A DNA stretch of 39,798 nucleotides from UBA1081 sp964495345 (GCA_964495345.1 CAZBVV010000008.1:1-39798); one strand, 5' to 3'; counted from the stretch's first letter, positions 1 to 8,318 are shown. A program made the numbers and translations. The notes: generated from the letters alone by a model not told the origin.

Positions 1-20
1 ATGGTACATTTTCATCAATC

Positions 21-42
21 GGAGCGACGAGGGCGTCGCTCC
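21..42. repeat. Short GC-rich palindrome downstream of glpK
   Basis: An 8-bp perfect stem (GGAGCGAC / GTCGCTCC) closes a 6-base loop in otherwise AT-rich sequence. It lies about 40 bp past the glpK stop codon. There is no T-run on either strand, so it is not a textbook intrinsic terminator. The sharp GC contrast suggests a dispersed REP-like element, although it may still help end or stabilise the glpK mRNA. Confidence 0.5.
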
Positions 43-79
43 CTACGATTATCACATCAACATTTTGCTAAATTATTGT

Positions 80-1597
80 TTATTCTTCCGCCCAGTTTCT
101 TGAGCGTTCAACGGCTCTTTTCCAGCCGGAATAGATTTTATCTCTTTCCTCTTTGCGAAGCTGAGGTACAAACTCTCTTGAAACCTCACGGATTCCCTCA
201 ATTTCTGTTCTGCCTGACCAGAAGCCTACGGCAAGACCTGCACAGTATGCCGCACCAAGAGCTGTTGTTTCAACTACTTTAGGTCTGTTAACTGTGGTTT
301 CAATCATATTAGCCTGTATCTGCATCATAATATTGCTTACGCTTGCACCGCCGTCAACACGAAGCTCAGTAAGTTCAATATCAGCATCGGCTTTCATAGC
401 TTCAAGCAAATCGGTCATCTGAAATACGATGCTTTCAAGAACTGCTCTTGCAAAATGCTGCTGATTAACACCTCTTGTAATACCCACAATAGTGCCTCTT
501 GCATACATATCCCAATAGGGTGCACCAAGACCTGTAAATGCGGGGACAAAATACACGCCGTTTGCATCGGGTACGCTTTCGGCAAGTCTGTCACATTCGG
601 AGGCTGTTTTTATCATTTTAAGCTCATCACGAAGCCATTGAATAACCGAACCTGCGTTAAAAGCAGAACCCTCGATACAATACTCTACCCTGCCGTCGAT
701 ACCCCATGCGATACCTGTAAGAAGATTGTTTTCGGACTTGACACGTTTTCCGCCTGTATTCATAAGCAGGAAACAGCCTGTGCCGTATGTATTTTTTGCC
801 TGACCGGGACGGAAGCAAGCCTGACCGAACAATGCCGCCTGCTGATCGCCTATTGCACCGGAAATAGGAATACCTGCAAGAGATTCTAGACCGGGAATAC
901 CTGCGGCAACCTCGCCGTAAACCTGACTTGACTGCACAACCTCGGGCAGAATTGACATAGGTATACCTAATTTTTCACATATATATTCATCCCAGCATAA
1001 ATTATCCACATCAAAAAGCATTGTACGCCATGCGTTTGAATAGTCGGTAACATGAACCTTACCGCCTGTAAGCTTCCAGATAAGCCATGTTTCGATTGTG
1101 CCGAAAAGAAGATTGCCTTTTTTTGCAAGATTACGTGCTTTTTCACAGTTATCAAGAATCCACTTTATTTTTGTTGCGGAAAAATAGGCATCAACCACAA
1201 GTCCCGTATGCTCTTTTATGTAGTTGCGAAGCTCTTTATCGTCAATGATACGCTTTGCCATGTCAGCCGTTCTTCTGCATTGCCATACTACAGCATTGTA
1301 TACGGGTTTGCCCGTGGTTTTATCCCACAAAACGGTAGTTTCTCTTTGATTTGTAATTCCGATTGCGGCAATTTCCTTTGCTTCAATACCACCGTCAATA
1401 AGAGCGTCTGCAATAGCTCTGTATTCACTTCTCAGAATTTCCTCGGGGTCATGTTCAACCCAGCCGGGCTTAGGGTAAATCTGCGTAAATTCATACTGAG
1501 CTTTAGCGGCAATCTGCCCCTGTCGGTCAAAAAGAATAGCTCTTGAACTTGTTGTTCCCTGGTCAAGAGAAAGAATATATTTTTTATCGGAAATCAT
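80..1597 (-). CDS. glpK: Glycerol kinase
   Basis: This cytoplasmic enzyme phosphorylates glycerol with ATP to sn-glycerol 3-phosphate, the entry step of glycerol catabolism. The 505-residue product has the expected family length and is collinear with FGGY-family glycerol kinases: an N-terminal phosphate-binding segment (LDQGTTSSRAILFD), then WVEHDPEEI, the ITNQRETT and VWQCRRT segments, a GDQQAALFGQ stretch near residue 245, and a C-terminal VDGGAS ATP-binding motif. The start is set by AAGGTGA about 8 bases before ATG. The gene stands alone, with its own consensus promoter and no glpF or glpD neighbour in view. Its -35 box lies inside the end of the adjacent inverted-repeat element. Confidence 0.97.
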   Translation of the reverse strand: MISDKKYILSLDQGTTSSRAILFDRQGQIAAKAQYEFTQIYPKPGWVEHDPEEILRSEYRAIADALIDGGIEAKEIAAIGITNQRETTVLWDKTTGKPVYNAVVWQCRRTADMAKRIIDDKELRNYIKEHTGLVVDAYFSATKIKWILDNCEKARNLAKKGNLLFGTIETWLIWKLTGGKVHVTDYSNAWRTMLFDVDNLCWDEYICEKLGIPMSILPEVVQSSQVYGEVAAGIPGLESLAGIPISGAIGDQQAALFGQACFRPGQAKNTYGTGCFLLMNTGGKRVKSENNLLTGIAWGIDGRVEYCIEGSAFNAGSVIQWLRDELKMIKTASECDRLAESVPDANGVYFVPAFTGLGAPYWDMYARGTIVGITRGVNQQHFARAVLESIVFQMTDLLEAMKADADIELTELRVDGGASVSNIMMQIQANMIETTVNRPKVVETTALGAAYCAGLAVGFWSGRTEIEGIREVSREFVPQLRKEERDKIYSGWKRAVERSRNWAEE

Positions 1598-1631
1598 AAT
1601 AAATCACCTTGTTTTAATGTTATTTTTATAT

Positions 1632-1660
1632 ATTTTACACCAAAATGGGCATAGTGTCAA
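1632..1660 (-). promoter_or_regulatory. Sigma-A-type promoter of glpK
   Basis: On the minus strand a perfect TTGACA (1655-1660) is separated by 17 bp from TAAAAT (1632-1637), about 35 bp before the glpK start codon. The -35 hexamer is the outermost six bases of the inverted-repeat element next door. Confidence 0.8.
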
Positions 1661-1807
1661 GATAAACAATAATTTAATGTACAATGTACAATTTACAATG
1701 TACAATTAATTAACAATAAAATTGGGTTAAAGGGCAAAGCCCTTTCCACCATTGTACATTATACATTGTAAATTGTTAATTCGATAAATTATTGTTTTCT
1801 CTTGACA
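1655..1807. repeat. 153-bp imperfect inverted-repeat (MITE-like) element
   Basis: The two ends are inverted copies. Both arms begin TGTCAAGA and continue AACAATAATTTA with one small indel, followed by a shared block with ACAATTTACAATGTA. The arms total about 55 bp each and flank a small GGGC/GCCC hairpin. Both ends carry TTGACA facing outward, serving as -35 box for glpK on the left and for the HTH gene on the right. There is no coding capacity. It is most simply a non-autonomous mobile element or a repeat-derived regulatory spacer. No target duplication is obvious. Confidence 0.65.
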
Positions 1808-1830
1808 AAAGGCAATAATTTCTATATAAT
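1802..1830 (+). promoter_or_regulatory. Consensus promoter of the HTH gene
   Basis: A perfect TTGACA (1802-1807), a 17-bp spacer and a perfect TATAAT (1825-1830) form an ideal sigma-A promoter. Predicted transcription starts near 1837, inside the palindrome that follows, so a strong repressor-controlled promoter is expected. Confidence 0.85.
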
Positions 1831-1834
1831 AGAA

Positions 1835-1854
1835 TATAGAACAAATGTTCTATA
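1835..1854. promoter_or_regulatory. LexA/DinR-type operator over the transcription start
   Basis: A perfect 9+2+9 palindrome contains GAACAAATGTTC, which fits the Gram-positive SOS-box core GAAC-N4-GTTC, including the R-N-R-Y centre of the Bacillus consensus. The flanking C and G of that consensus are A and T here. It covers the predicted start site between the -10 box and the GGAGG ribosome-binding site, where a bound repressor would block transcription. LexA as the binder is inferred from sequence. Confidence 0.65.
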
Positions 1855-1866
1855 GGAGGTAAAAGC

Positions 1867-2226
1867 ATGGAAAATGAAATTAAAAACAAGATGTACCTGA
1901 AGGTATGCTATTCCATTCTTGATTGGGGGTGGATAAACGAGCCGAATACATTTTTGGTGTTTATGCATCTTATGCTGCTGGCAAACAGAAAACCACATGC
2001 GTATATGAATGATGTAATACAGCGAGGAGAAGTAATGGCTTCGTACGAATTTTTAGCAAAGCAAACGGGTTTGAGCATACAAAACGTACGAACCGCAATA
2101 AAGCATCTTAAAGAAACTAACACCATAACTCACAGAAAAATTGCAAAAACAAACGTATTTTTTATACCGTCTTTTTGCGAGCATCAGTCGTTAGGTATAA
2201 AAAACGGCAACGATATAACACAATAA
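1867..2226 (+). CDS. Phage-type replication-organiser N-terminal HTH protein
   Basis: The 119-residue product resembles the N-terminal winged-helix domain of phage replisome-organiser/DnaD-like initiators: a KVCYSILDWGW opening, NTFLVFMHLMLLAN, a GEVMASYEFLAKQTGLS segment, and the recognition-helix region VRTAIKHLKETNTI. Such proteins normally continue into a low-complexity linker and a DnaC-interacting domain, both absent here. GGAGG lies 7 bases before ATG. In the same frame past the stop, codons 2266-2319 read KVNNKPATRQP and onward, typical of that linker, so the gene may be the surviving 5' part of a longer one. No other replication, integrase or structural phage gene is visible nearby. 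DNA binding is inferred from the family. Confidence 0.7.
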   Translation: MENEIKNKMYLKVCYSILDWGWINEPNTFLVFMHLMLLANRKPHAYMNDVIQRGEVMASYEFLAKQTGLSIQNVRTAIKHLKETNTITHRKIAKTNVFFIPSFCEHQSLGIKNGNDITQ

Positions 2227-2465
2227 AACCACGCAATACAGCCGTTTGTGAGGATTATTTAAATTAAAGTCAACAATAAGCCGGCAACAAGGCAGCCAAT
2301 ATGCAACAATATGCTCACAAATAACTAACATTATGTTAACATCTACTTAACATCACTAAGATAATGAAGATAATGAGATAATGGGATAATGAAGATATTG
2401 TAAGAGTGTGAGAGTGAAAAAAACGCACACACGCAAAAAAAATAAATATAATAAATATAATTTAT
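2227..2465 (+). other. Non-coding stretch, probably decayed 3' part of the HTH gene
   Basis: No intact gene is visible. The reading frame of the upstream HTH gene continues with two interrupting stops and contains an Asn/Lys/Thr/Gln-rich peptide (2266-2319) of the kind that links domains in phage replisome organisers. Further on the DNA is low-complexity, with repeated GATAATG-like units around 2360-2395. I read it as a decayed coding tail, on compositional evidence only. Confidence 0.35.
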
Positions 2466-2466
2466 G

Positions 2467-2500
2467 GAAAAAGCAGACACTTCAATTTGAAGCATCTGCT
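2467..2500 (-). terminator. Intrinsic terminator of the thyX-clpE operon
   Basis: On the minus strand a hairpin with a 14-bp, nearly perfect stem (AGCAGATGCTTCAA paired with TTGAAGTGTCTGCT) is followed directly by a T-run. It starts 6 bp past the clpE stop codon. Confidence 0.85.
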
Positions 2501-2506
2501 GTGAAA

Positions 2507-4849
2507 TTATGCTTTTTCGCAAACAATTTTGCCGTCAACTACAGAAACGTTTATCTGACTTATGCCCATATTTCTGTGAGCAATAATGATATTTGCAACT
2601 GCATCTTCGATATTCTTTCTGATTGCGATACGGATATCTCTTGCACCTCTTACTCCGCCTGCGGAATCGCTTGCAATAACGGAAGAAACATCATCTGCAA
2701 CATTAAGTGTGATTCCCTTATCACGAAGTCCGGGAACAAGCTCTGCGATAAGAACATCCGCAATTCGCTTATAATCATCTTCCGCAAGCTCGTTGAAAAC
2801 AACAATCTCGTCAACTCTGCCGATAAATTCGGGACGCAAGAACTCGTTAAGACCTTTCATAGCCTTATCTTTTAACGCTGTGTTCTTGGTTTTTCCGAAG
2901 CCCATAGCTCCCTCACGGTTATGACTGCCTGCATTGGATGTCATAATAATTACGGTGTTGGAGAAATCTACGGTTCTGCCCTGTGCATCACTCGTTTTGC
3001 CCTCGTCAAGAATCTGGAGAAGAATATTCATAACGTCGGGATGTGCTTTTTCAATTTCATCAAAGAGAATAACAGAATAAGGCTTTCTTCTTACTTTTTC
3101 GGTAAGCTGACCTGCTTCATCGTAGCCCACATATCCGGGAGGTGAACCGATAATTCTTGAAACGCTGTGTTTTTCCATAAACTCGGACATATCAAGTCTT
3201 ATAAGAGTTTCGGGTGTGTCAAAAAGCTCGTTTGCAAGCTGTTTGACAAGTTCGGTTTTACCCACACCTGTAGGTCCGACGAAAATAAATGATGCAGGGC
3301 GTTTCTGAGGATTTATCTGTATTCTGTTTCTTCTTATTGACGCACAGACAAGCTCAACAGCTTCGTCCTGACCGATGATTCTTGACTTGATGTTCGTTTC
3401 CATATCGGCAAGCTTATCAAGGTCGGAATCTATAATTTTTCTCACAGGGATGCCTGTCCAAAGATTAATAACCCTTGCAATATCATCCTCTGTTACGTTA
3501 TTGTCTGCCGCTTTCTGCTTGAGTAGGGGAATTTTTGAATCAAGTGCCAGTTTTTCGGAACGAATGGTAGCAAGTTCAGCATAATCGGGAGTTTCTGCCG
3601 CAGTTAAATCAGAAAAACTCTCTTCCCTTGCCACAAGTTCTTCATATCTGCGTTCCGCAAGCTCAAGCTCGCTTATTGCACTGTTGCGAAGATTTGCACA
3701 GGTACAGGCCTCGTCAAGCAAATCTATTGCTTTATCGGGTAAGAATCTGTCTGTTATATATCTTTCAGAAAGTGTAACCGTGAGATAAAGTAATCTGTCA
3801 GAGATTGAAACACGGTGATACATCTCGTAATATCCTTTGATACCGAGAAGCATTTTATATGCATCCTCGATTGAAGGCTCTTCAATTTTTACAGGCTGAA
3901 AACGTCTTTCAAGAGCTGAATCCTTTTCAATGTACTTCCTGTATTCGGTAAAAGTGGTAGCACCGATAACCTGTACCTCACCCCTTGAAAGTGCCGGCTT
4001 TAATATATTACCTGCGTTCATTCCGCCTTCGGAGTCACCTGCGCCCACAATACTGTGAATTTCGTCAATAAACAGGATGATGTTACCGTCTGCTTTAATT
4101 TCGTCAAGCAAACCCTTTATACGGCTTTCAAACTGTCCTCTGAACTGAGTACCTGCCACGAGAGCTGTCATATCAAGAAGCTGAATTTCTTTATTTGCAA
4201 GTTTTGCAGGTACCGTTCCCGTTGCAATTCTTAATGCAAGTCCTTCGGCAATAGCTGTTTTACCCACACCCGGTTCACCAACAAGGCAGGGGTTATTTTT
4301 TGTTCTTCTGCAAAGAATCTGCATTGTTCTGTAAATTTCATCTTCTCTGCCGATGATGGAATCTATCTGTCCGTCTCTTGCTTTTTTAGTAAGGTCGGTA
4401 CAGTAAAGACCGATAAACTTTCTCTGTTTTTCAGCCTGTTTTGAGCCGTGAGATTTTTTATCTGAACGTTTTTTATGCTTTTCAGCCGATGTTTCGGAAT
4501 TATTTGCTCCCTGTTTGCCGGTAGGAACAACGTCACCCTTTGGTTTGCTGTCTGATGCGTTATTAAAAAGTCCCTGTAAAAACGTGGGGAATGTGCCTGT
4601 ACCGCCAAGCTGGAAACCGTCTTCATCGCCGCCGATGGCATCCATGGCGTCACCGAGCTGTTCACTTACTGCGTCAATATCTTCCTCGGTAATACCCATG
4701 TTTTCCATAATCTGTTTTACAGGTCCGATGTTCATATCCATAGCACATTTAAGGCAAAGTCCCTCCTGGGAGGTTTCATCACCCTGAATCTTTGAAATAA
4801 ACACTACGGCAGGATTTTTGCCGCATTTTGAACATAACATTTTATTCAT
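2507..4849 (-). CDS. clpE: ClpE-type AAA+ unfoldase with N-terminal zinc finger
   Basis: This Clp/Hsp100 ATPase is expected to unfold substrates for ClpP or disaggregate proteins in the cytoplasm. The 780 residues begin with a four-cysteine zinc finger (C6, C9, C32, C35) as in ClpE, rather than the double Clp-N repeat of ClpC. A charged linker leads to AAA domain 1 (Walker A GEPGVGKT at 191-198; LFIDEIHSIVG), a short middle region near residues 400-470, and AAA domain 2 (GPTGVGKTE, ILFDEIEKAH, LLQILDEG). A ClpP-binding loop is not obvious by eye. AAGGAG lies just before the ATG, 15 bp after hslO. It ends the operon. Pairing with the redox chaperone Hsp33 suggests a stress role. ClpC-like annotation is the alternative. 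Confidence 0.85.
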   Translation of the reverse strand: MNKMLCSKCGKNPAVVFISKIQGDETSQEGLCLKCAMDMNIGPVKQIMENMGITEEDIDAVSEQLGDAMDAIGGDEDGFQLGGTGTFPTFLQGLFNNASDSKPKGDVVPTGKQGANNSETSAEKHKKRSDKKSHGSKQAEKQRKFIGLYCTDLTKKARDGQIDSIIGREDEIYRTMQILCRRTKNNPCLVGEPGVGKTAIAEGLALRIATGTVPAKLANKEIQLLDMTALVAGTQFRGQFESRIKGLLDEIKADGNIILFIDEIHSIVGAGDSEGGMNAGNILKPALSRGEVQVIGATTFTEYRKYIEKDSALERRFQPVKIEEPSIEDAYKMLLGIKGYYEMYHRVSISDRLLYLTVTLSERYITDRFLPDKAIDLLDEACTCANLRNSAISELELAERRYEELVAREESFSDLTAAETPDYAELATIRSEKLALDSKIPLLKQKAADNNVTEDDIARVINLWTGIPVRKIIDSDLDKLADMETNIKSRIIGQDEAVELVCASIRRNRIQINPQKRPASFIFVGPTGVGKTELVKQLANELFDTPETLIRLDMSEFMEKHSVSRIIGSPPGYVGYDEAGQLTEKVRRKPYSVILFDEIEKAHPDVMNILLQILDEGKTSDAQGRTVDFSNTVIIMTSNAGSHNREGAMGFGKTKNTALKDKAMKGLNEFLRPEFIGRVDEIVVFNELAEDDYKRIADVLIAELVPGLRDKGITLNVADDVSSVIASDSAGGVRGARDIRIAIRKNIEDAVANIIIAHRNMGISQINVSVVDGKIVCEKA

Positions 4850-4864
4850 TTAATATTTTCTCCT

Positions 4865-5746
4865 TTAATCCATAGAAGCTGATTTTATTAAATCAAGGAT
4901 ATCCTTACTTGAAAAATTATAAGCCGTATTGCAAAACTGACATTTAACCTCTGTATTAGCGTCATTTGCCATATCAAGCAGCTCCTCTTTACCTGCGGAA
5001 ATGAGAGCATTCTGCACTCTTTCAAGTGAGCAGTCGCACTTATATACAGGATGCATTTCATCAAGAACTTCAATATTGAATGATGGCAAAACTGCCTTGC
5101 AGATTTCTTCGGGTGACAGACCGTCAACAAGCATCTTTGTAACGGAATCTATACCCTGAATATCCTTTTCAACCCTATCAATAACATCATCAAAAGCTGT
5201 AGGCAAAAGCTGAATAAGGAAACCGCCTGCTTTGAGGACGGACTTATCCTGTGCGACAAGCACACCGAGACCGCATACGGAAGGTGTCTGCTCACTCGTA
5301 GCAAAGTAAGCCGTGATATCCTCTGCAATTTCACCCGAAACGATAGGAACTTGCCCCACAAAAGGCTCTTTAAGACCCAAATCTTTAATAACGGTGACGA
5401 AACCGTTTTTACCTACGGCTCCGCCTACATCCAGCTTACCTTTTGAATTTAAAGGCAATTCAACACTGCCGTCAACAACATAACCTTTTACATGACAATG
5501 ACTGTCTGATACTGCAATAAGGGAACCTGCAGGACCGCCGCCGTTAATTTTAAGAGTAAGCGTATCTTTATCACCTTTGAGCATACTGCCCATCATGGCT
5601 GAAGCGGTAAGCAATCTGCCTAATGCGGCTGTACACACTTTTGATGTTGAATGTATTTCAAATGCTTCCTGTACCAAATCCGTTGTATCACAAGCCATAA
5701 TAAGTAACGTGCCGTCGTCAGAAATGCATCTTACAAGTTTTCCCAT
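4865..5746 (-). CDS. hslO: Redox-regulated chaperone Hsp33
   Basis: Hsp33 is a cytoplasmic holdase that is inactive with zinc bound and activated by oxidative unfolding. The 293-residue product has the family length and ends in the diagnostic redox switch CDC-X29-CQFC, all four cysteines present. The N-terminal half includes ALGRLLTASAMMGSMLKG and NGGGPAGSLIAVSD, typical of the Hsp33 fold. AGAGG lies 9 bases before ATG. The gene is 18 bp after the methyltransferase and 15 bp before clpE, so chaperone and unfoldase are co-transcribed. Confidence 0.97.
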   Translation of the reverse strand: MGKLVRCISDDGTLLIMACDTTDLVQEAFEIHSTSKVCTAALGRLLTASAMMGSMLKGDKDTLTLKINGGGPAGSLIAVSDSHCHVKGYVVDGSVELPLNSKGKLDVGGAVGKNGFVTVIKDLGLKEPFVGQVPIVSGEIAEDITAYFATSEQTPSVCGLGVLVAQDKSVLKAGGFLIQLLPTAFDDVIDRVEKDIQGIDSVTKMLVDGLSPEEICKAVLPSFNIEVLDEMHPVYKCDCSLERVQNALISAGKEELLDMANDANTEVKCQFCNTAYNFSSKDILDLIKSASMD

Positions 5747-5764
5747 TAAATTATACCTCTGTTT

Positions 5765-6493
5765 TTATAATTTTACTGCCGAAATATAAACCCTTTGTGA
5801 ATTATTTTTCGGCTTAGTGAATTTCATATCATCATATACTCCCGAAACGGAAAATCCCGTTTCTTCAAGCCATTGACATATGTCCCCGAGTTCGTATGCT
5901 CTTTCGGAGAATTCCTCATACTCACGCACATAGGAATCGCCCTCTGAAAAGAAAATATCAAGGCACATATCAACCGTTTTACTTTTACTTTTATAAAAAT
6001 TCTGCCATACGAGATAAGCGTTATCCGTTTCGTATACAAAAGTGTTGTTACCAAGCACATTCTCGTGCTTATAAAGCGTGTTAATATCAAAAACGAACAC
6101 TCCGCCTTTTTTTAGATGCTTACTTACCGATAAAAATGCTTTTTTAACATCAGCAGGCTTTGTCAGATGATTTATGCCGTCAAGTGAGCAAACAACGGCA
6201 TTTACCGATGAATAAAGTTTAAGCTTTCGCATATCCTGGCAGATAATAAGTGCATCAGGCAATTTCTCTGCGGCTAATGCAAGCATATCGGGTGACATAT
6301 CAGCAAGAATCATATCGTAGCCGTACTCTGCAAGATACTTTGACAGCGTACCCGTACCGCAAGCCAAATCAAGCAGAATACCGCTGTCACAACCGTTTTT
6401 TGAAAGCAGCTTTTTTATATATTCCGCCCGCTTTGCATACTCCACGTCCTGAGTAAGTGCATCATACACCAAGGCAAAAGAATTATAGCTCAT
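5765..6493 (-). CDS. Class I SAM-dependent methyltransferase
   Basis: The 242-residue protein has a Rossmann-type methyltransferase core: LLDLACGTGTLSKYLAEYG (motif I), MILADMSPDML (motif II), CQDMRKL and AVVCSLDGINHL, then a KKGGVFVFDIN strand. The substrate cannot be told from sequence. Homologues are usually annotated only as methyltransferases. Its ATG overlaps the yerC stop by four bases (ATGA), so translation is probably coupled, and hslO follows after 18 bp. Soluble, no signal peptide. Confidence 0.85.
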   Translation of the reverse strand: MSYNSFALVYDALTQDVEYAKRAEYIKKLLSKNGCDSGILLDLACGTGTLSKYLAEYGYDMILADMSPDMLALAAEKLPDALIICQDMRKLKLYSSVNAVVCSLDGINHLTKPADVKKAFLSVSKHLKKGGVFVFDINTLYKHENVLGNNTFVYETDNAYLVWQNFYKSKSKTVDMCLDIFFSEGDSYVREYEEFSERAYELGDICQWLEETGFSVSGVYDDMKFTKPKNNSQRVYISAVKL

Positions 6494-6774
6494 TCCTTGT
6501 CTACCCTTGTGAAAATATCATACTGATGATAATTTGTCATATATCGCTTTACACGGCTGATTGTAGCAGGTGATGCACCTGTCTGTTCTTCGATTTCGTC
6601 GTATTTTTTGCCTTCCGCAACCATTTTTGCAACGACAAATCGCTGTGCCATAGCACTGATTTCCGTATCTGTACACAAATCCTTGAAAAATGCGGCACAT
6701 TCTTCCTCATTTTCAAGAGATAAAACAGCCTTATAAAGCATTTTTGCATTTTCGGTTTTTACACTTTCTTTCAT
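6490..6774 (-). CDS. YerC/YecD-type TrpR-like DNA-binding protein
   Basis: The 94-residue protein matches the TrpR-related YerC family of Firmicutes. It is an all-helical protein whose DNA-contacting segment is visible as AEGKKYDEIEEQTGASPATISRVKRYM (residues about 53-79). Known members share the TrpR fold but their ligand and regulon are poorly defined, so tryptophan binding should not be assumed. AAAGGA precedes the ATG. It lies 24 bp after thyX and overlaps the methyltransferase start by four bases. Confidence 0.85.
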   Translation of the reverse strand: MKESVKTENAKMLYKAVLSLENEEECAAFFKDLCTDTEISAMAQRFVVAKMVAEGKKYDEIEEQTGASPATISRVKRYMTNYHQYDIFTRVDKE

Positions 6775-6798
6775 AGAAAAACGTCCTTTTTTGTTTTA

Positions 6799-8187
6799 TC
6801 AAAGATTTTTAAATTTATTTTTCATTTCCGTTGCCTTACCGCAGGACAACATACCCTCCGGACAGGATGAAACATAACAGCTCGGTCCGAATTTGTTGAA
6901 TATTACAGGTGAAACTTCTCGAAGCTGACGGAGCATTTCCACCGCATAATCACGGATTTCCCATTGAGCTCTGTTACAGGTTCTCAATTTCATAAACAGC
7001 ATAAGCTCTCTGCCGTTCATTGAAGAAACGATATCAAGAGTGTTACCGCTTAACTGACAGTATACAAGCTCTTCTTCGCTGCAACCGTCATTTTTAAGCG
7101 TGTTGTAAAGTGCATCAATCTTTGCAAATGCAGCATTGTACCTGTCAAGAAGTGATTTATCGGCAGAAACGGTTTCGGGAATAATATATTTCTGTCTGTT
7201 TGTAAGAGTAAGACAAGGAACCATAAGTGAGTGCATTCTGTGGCGTGCAAAATGAGTTATCGTTGAAAGTGAAACACCGTTAAGACGGAATGTACAGCTT
7301 ATTGTTTCAAGGGGTCTGGGACGTGATGAAGCTGTTACGCAATCAATAATTTTATCAATATTACCCTCGTCTGCAATAATTTTTTCAACTGCATGGGGCG
7401 TATACTGCCTTGTCCAGATAAGAGCTGAACAGGCAACGGTTTTTTCCGCATCTGCAGTAAACGATAAAAGCTGAACTTTCTCGTCCGTTTCAATATTTTC
7501 TTCGTAATTATTGAACATATAGCCTAATGCTATTTTATCGGAATTTTCGGGCTTTCTTTTAAAGAAATCAATACATATACCCGGTGTAAGCTTTTCAATC
7601 TGCTCATAAATCTGTTTACCCAAATCATTGAGTTCTTTAAATGCACTTCCTCTGCCGAAAAGCATTGAACGAAGCACTAAAAGCAGTTCTCTTGCGTTGA
7701 TTGTGCAGAAGAAATTGCTTCTTAAACAGTAAGGCAACAAAAATCTTGCATCCTCTTTAGGTATACCTGCATCAACAAAGGCATTGTACTCACCGAACAG
7801 GTAATCCATTGTTTCGCAATATTTATCCTCAAGCTCTTTCTTGCCGAGGAATGGAACATAATATCCGCAGTCACCGAAATTTACGTATCTTCTTGACTTA
7901 ACGGTAAATGAAGCAAGTCTGAATTCAATCATAAACTGTTCAACAAAAACCGAAACATCGTTGAATGCAATATTAAAAACGGTATGTTCAATAGTTGAAT
8001 TATGACCTGAACGGGTTACTTTTGAAATAAGATTTGCATTCTTTGCATCATCCTGTGATTTTTCAAGGATGCCGAATGCGTTACCCTCCTGTGTGGAGAT
8101 TCTGCCTGCGGCGGCGGGGATTTTTTCACCTGTACTGCTGATGCCTATTATTTTGGCAACAGAACCTCTGTAATTTTCTGTATTCAT
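6799..8187 (-). CDS. thyX: Two-domain FAD-dependent thymidylate synthase (ThyX family)
   Basis: ThyX makes dTMP from dUMP using methylene-tetrahydrofolate and FAD. At 462 residues this is about twice the classic ThyX (220-250) and appears to be a tandem of two ThyX-like domains. The N-terminal half has SGHNSTIEH and EFRLASFTVKSRRY. The C-terminal half has SRPRPLETISCTF and RHRMHSLMV followed by LTNRQKY. Neither half carries the full RHRxxSxxxxSxRY signature: the first lacks the RH and the second has the RHR-S part with an altered remainder. Such long forms are known in Clostridia. GGTGAT precedes the ATG, and a consensus promoter lies upstream. It heads the five-gene operon. Confidence 0.85.
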   Translation of the reverse strand: MNTENYRGSVAKIIGISSTGEKIPAAAGRISTQEGNAFGILEKSQDDAKNANLISKVTRSGHNSTIEHTVFNIAFNDVSVFVEQFMIEFRLASFTVKSRRYVNFGDCGYYVPFLGKKELEDKYCETMDYLFGEYNAFVDAGIPKEDARFLLPYCLRSNFFCTINARELLLVLRSMLFGRGSAFKELNDLGKQIYEQIEKLTPGICIDFFKRKPENSDKIALGYMFNNYEENIETDEKVQLLSFTADAEKTVACSALIWTRQYTPHAVEKIIADEGNIDKIIDCVTASSRPRPLETISCTFRLNGVSLSTITHFARHRMHSLMVPCLTLTNRQKYIIPETVSADKSLLDRYNAAFAKIDALYNTLKNDGCSEEELVYCQLSGNTLDIVSSMNGRELMLFMKLRTCNRAQWEIRDYAVEMLRQLREVSPVIFNKFGPSCYVSSCPEGMLSCGKATEMKNKFKNL

Positions 8188-8216
8188 ACCGTATCACCTC
8201 AAAACTAATCAGACTA

Positions 8217-8245
8217 ATTCTATCACATAGTGAAGAAAATTTCAA
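8217..8245 (-). promoter_or_regulatory. Promoter of the thyX-yerC-hslO-clpE operon
   Basis: On the minus strand TTGAAA (8240-8245), a 17-bp spacer and TAGAAT (8217-8222) lie about 30 bp before the thyX start codon. Inter-gene gaps downstream are all 24 bp or less, so this is likely the main promoter for all five genes. Confidence 0.75.
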
Positions 8246-8259
8246 CTGTTATTTATATT

Positions 8260-8292
8260 AAAAAAGTACAGCGACTGAAAAAGCCACTGTAC
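8260..8292 (-). terminator. Intrinsic terminator of the WG-repeat gene
   Basis: On the minus strand GTACAGTG pairs with CGCTGTAC (one G-U pair) around an 11-base loop, followed directly by six T. It begins 26 bp past the WG-repeat gene and isolates it from thyX. Confidence 0.85.
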
Positions 8293-8318
8293 AACAATAT
8301 TACTTTTTGACCTTTTTG

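Noticed and set aside
1..282. 93-codon plus-strand open frame at the left edge
   Set aside because: It is antisense to glpK for most of its length and has atypical composition.
2227..2506. Replication origin or iterons beside the replisome-organiser-like gene
   Set aside because: The GATAATG-like units are short, irregular and low-complexity, with no clear iteron spacing or DnaA boxes.
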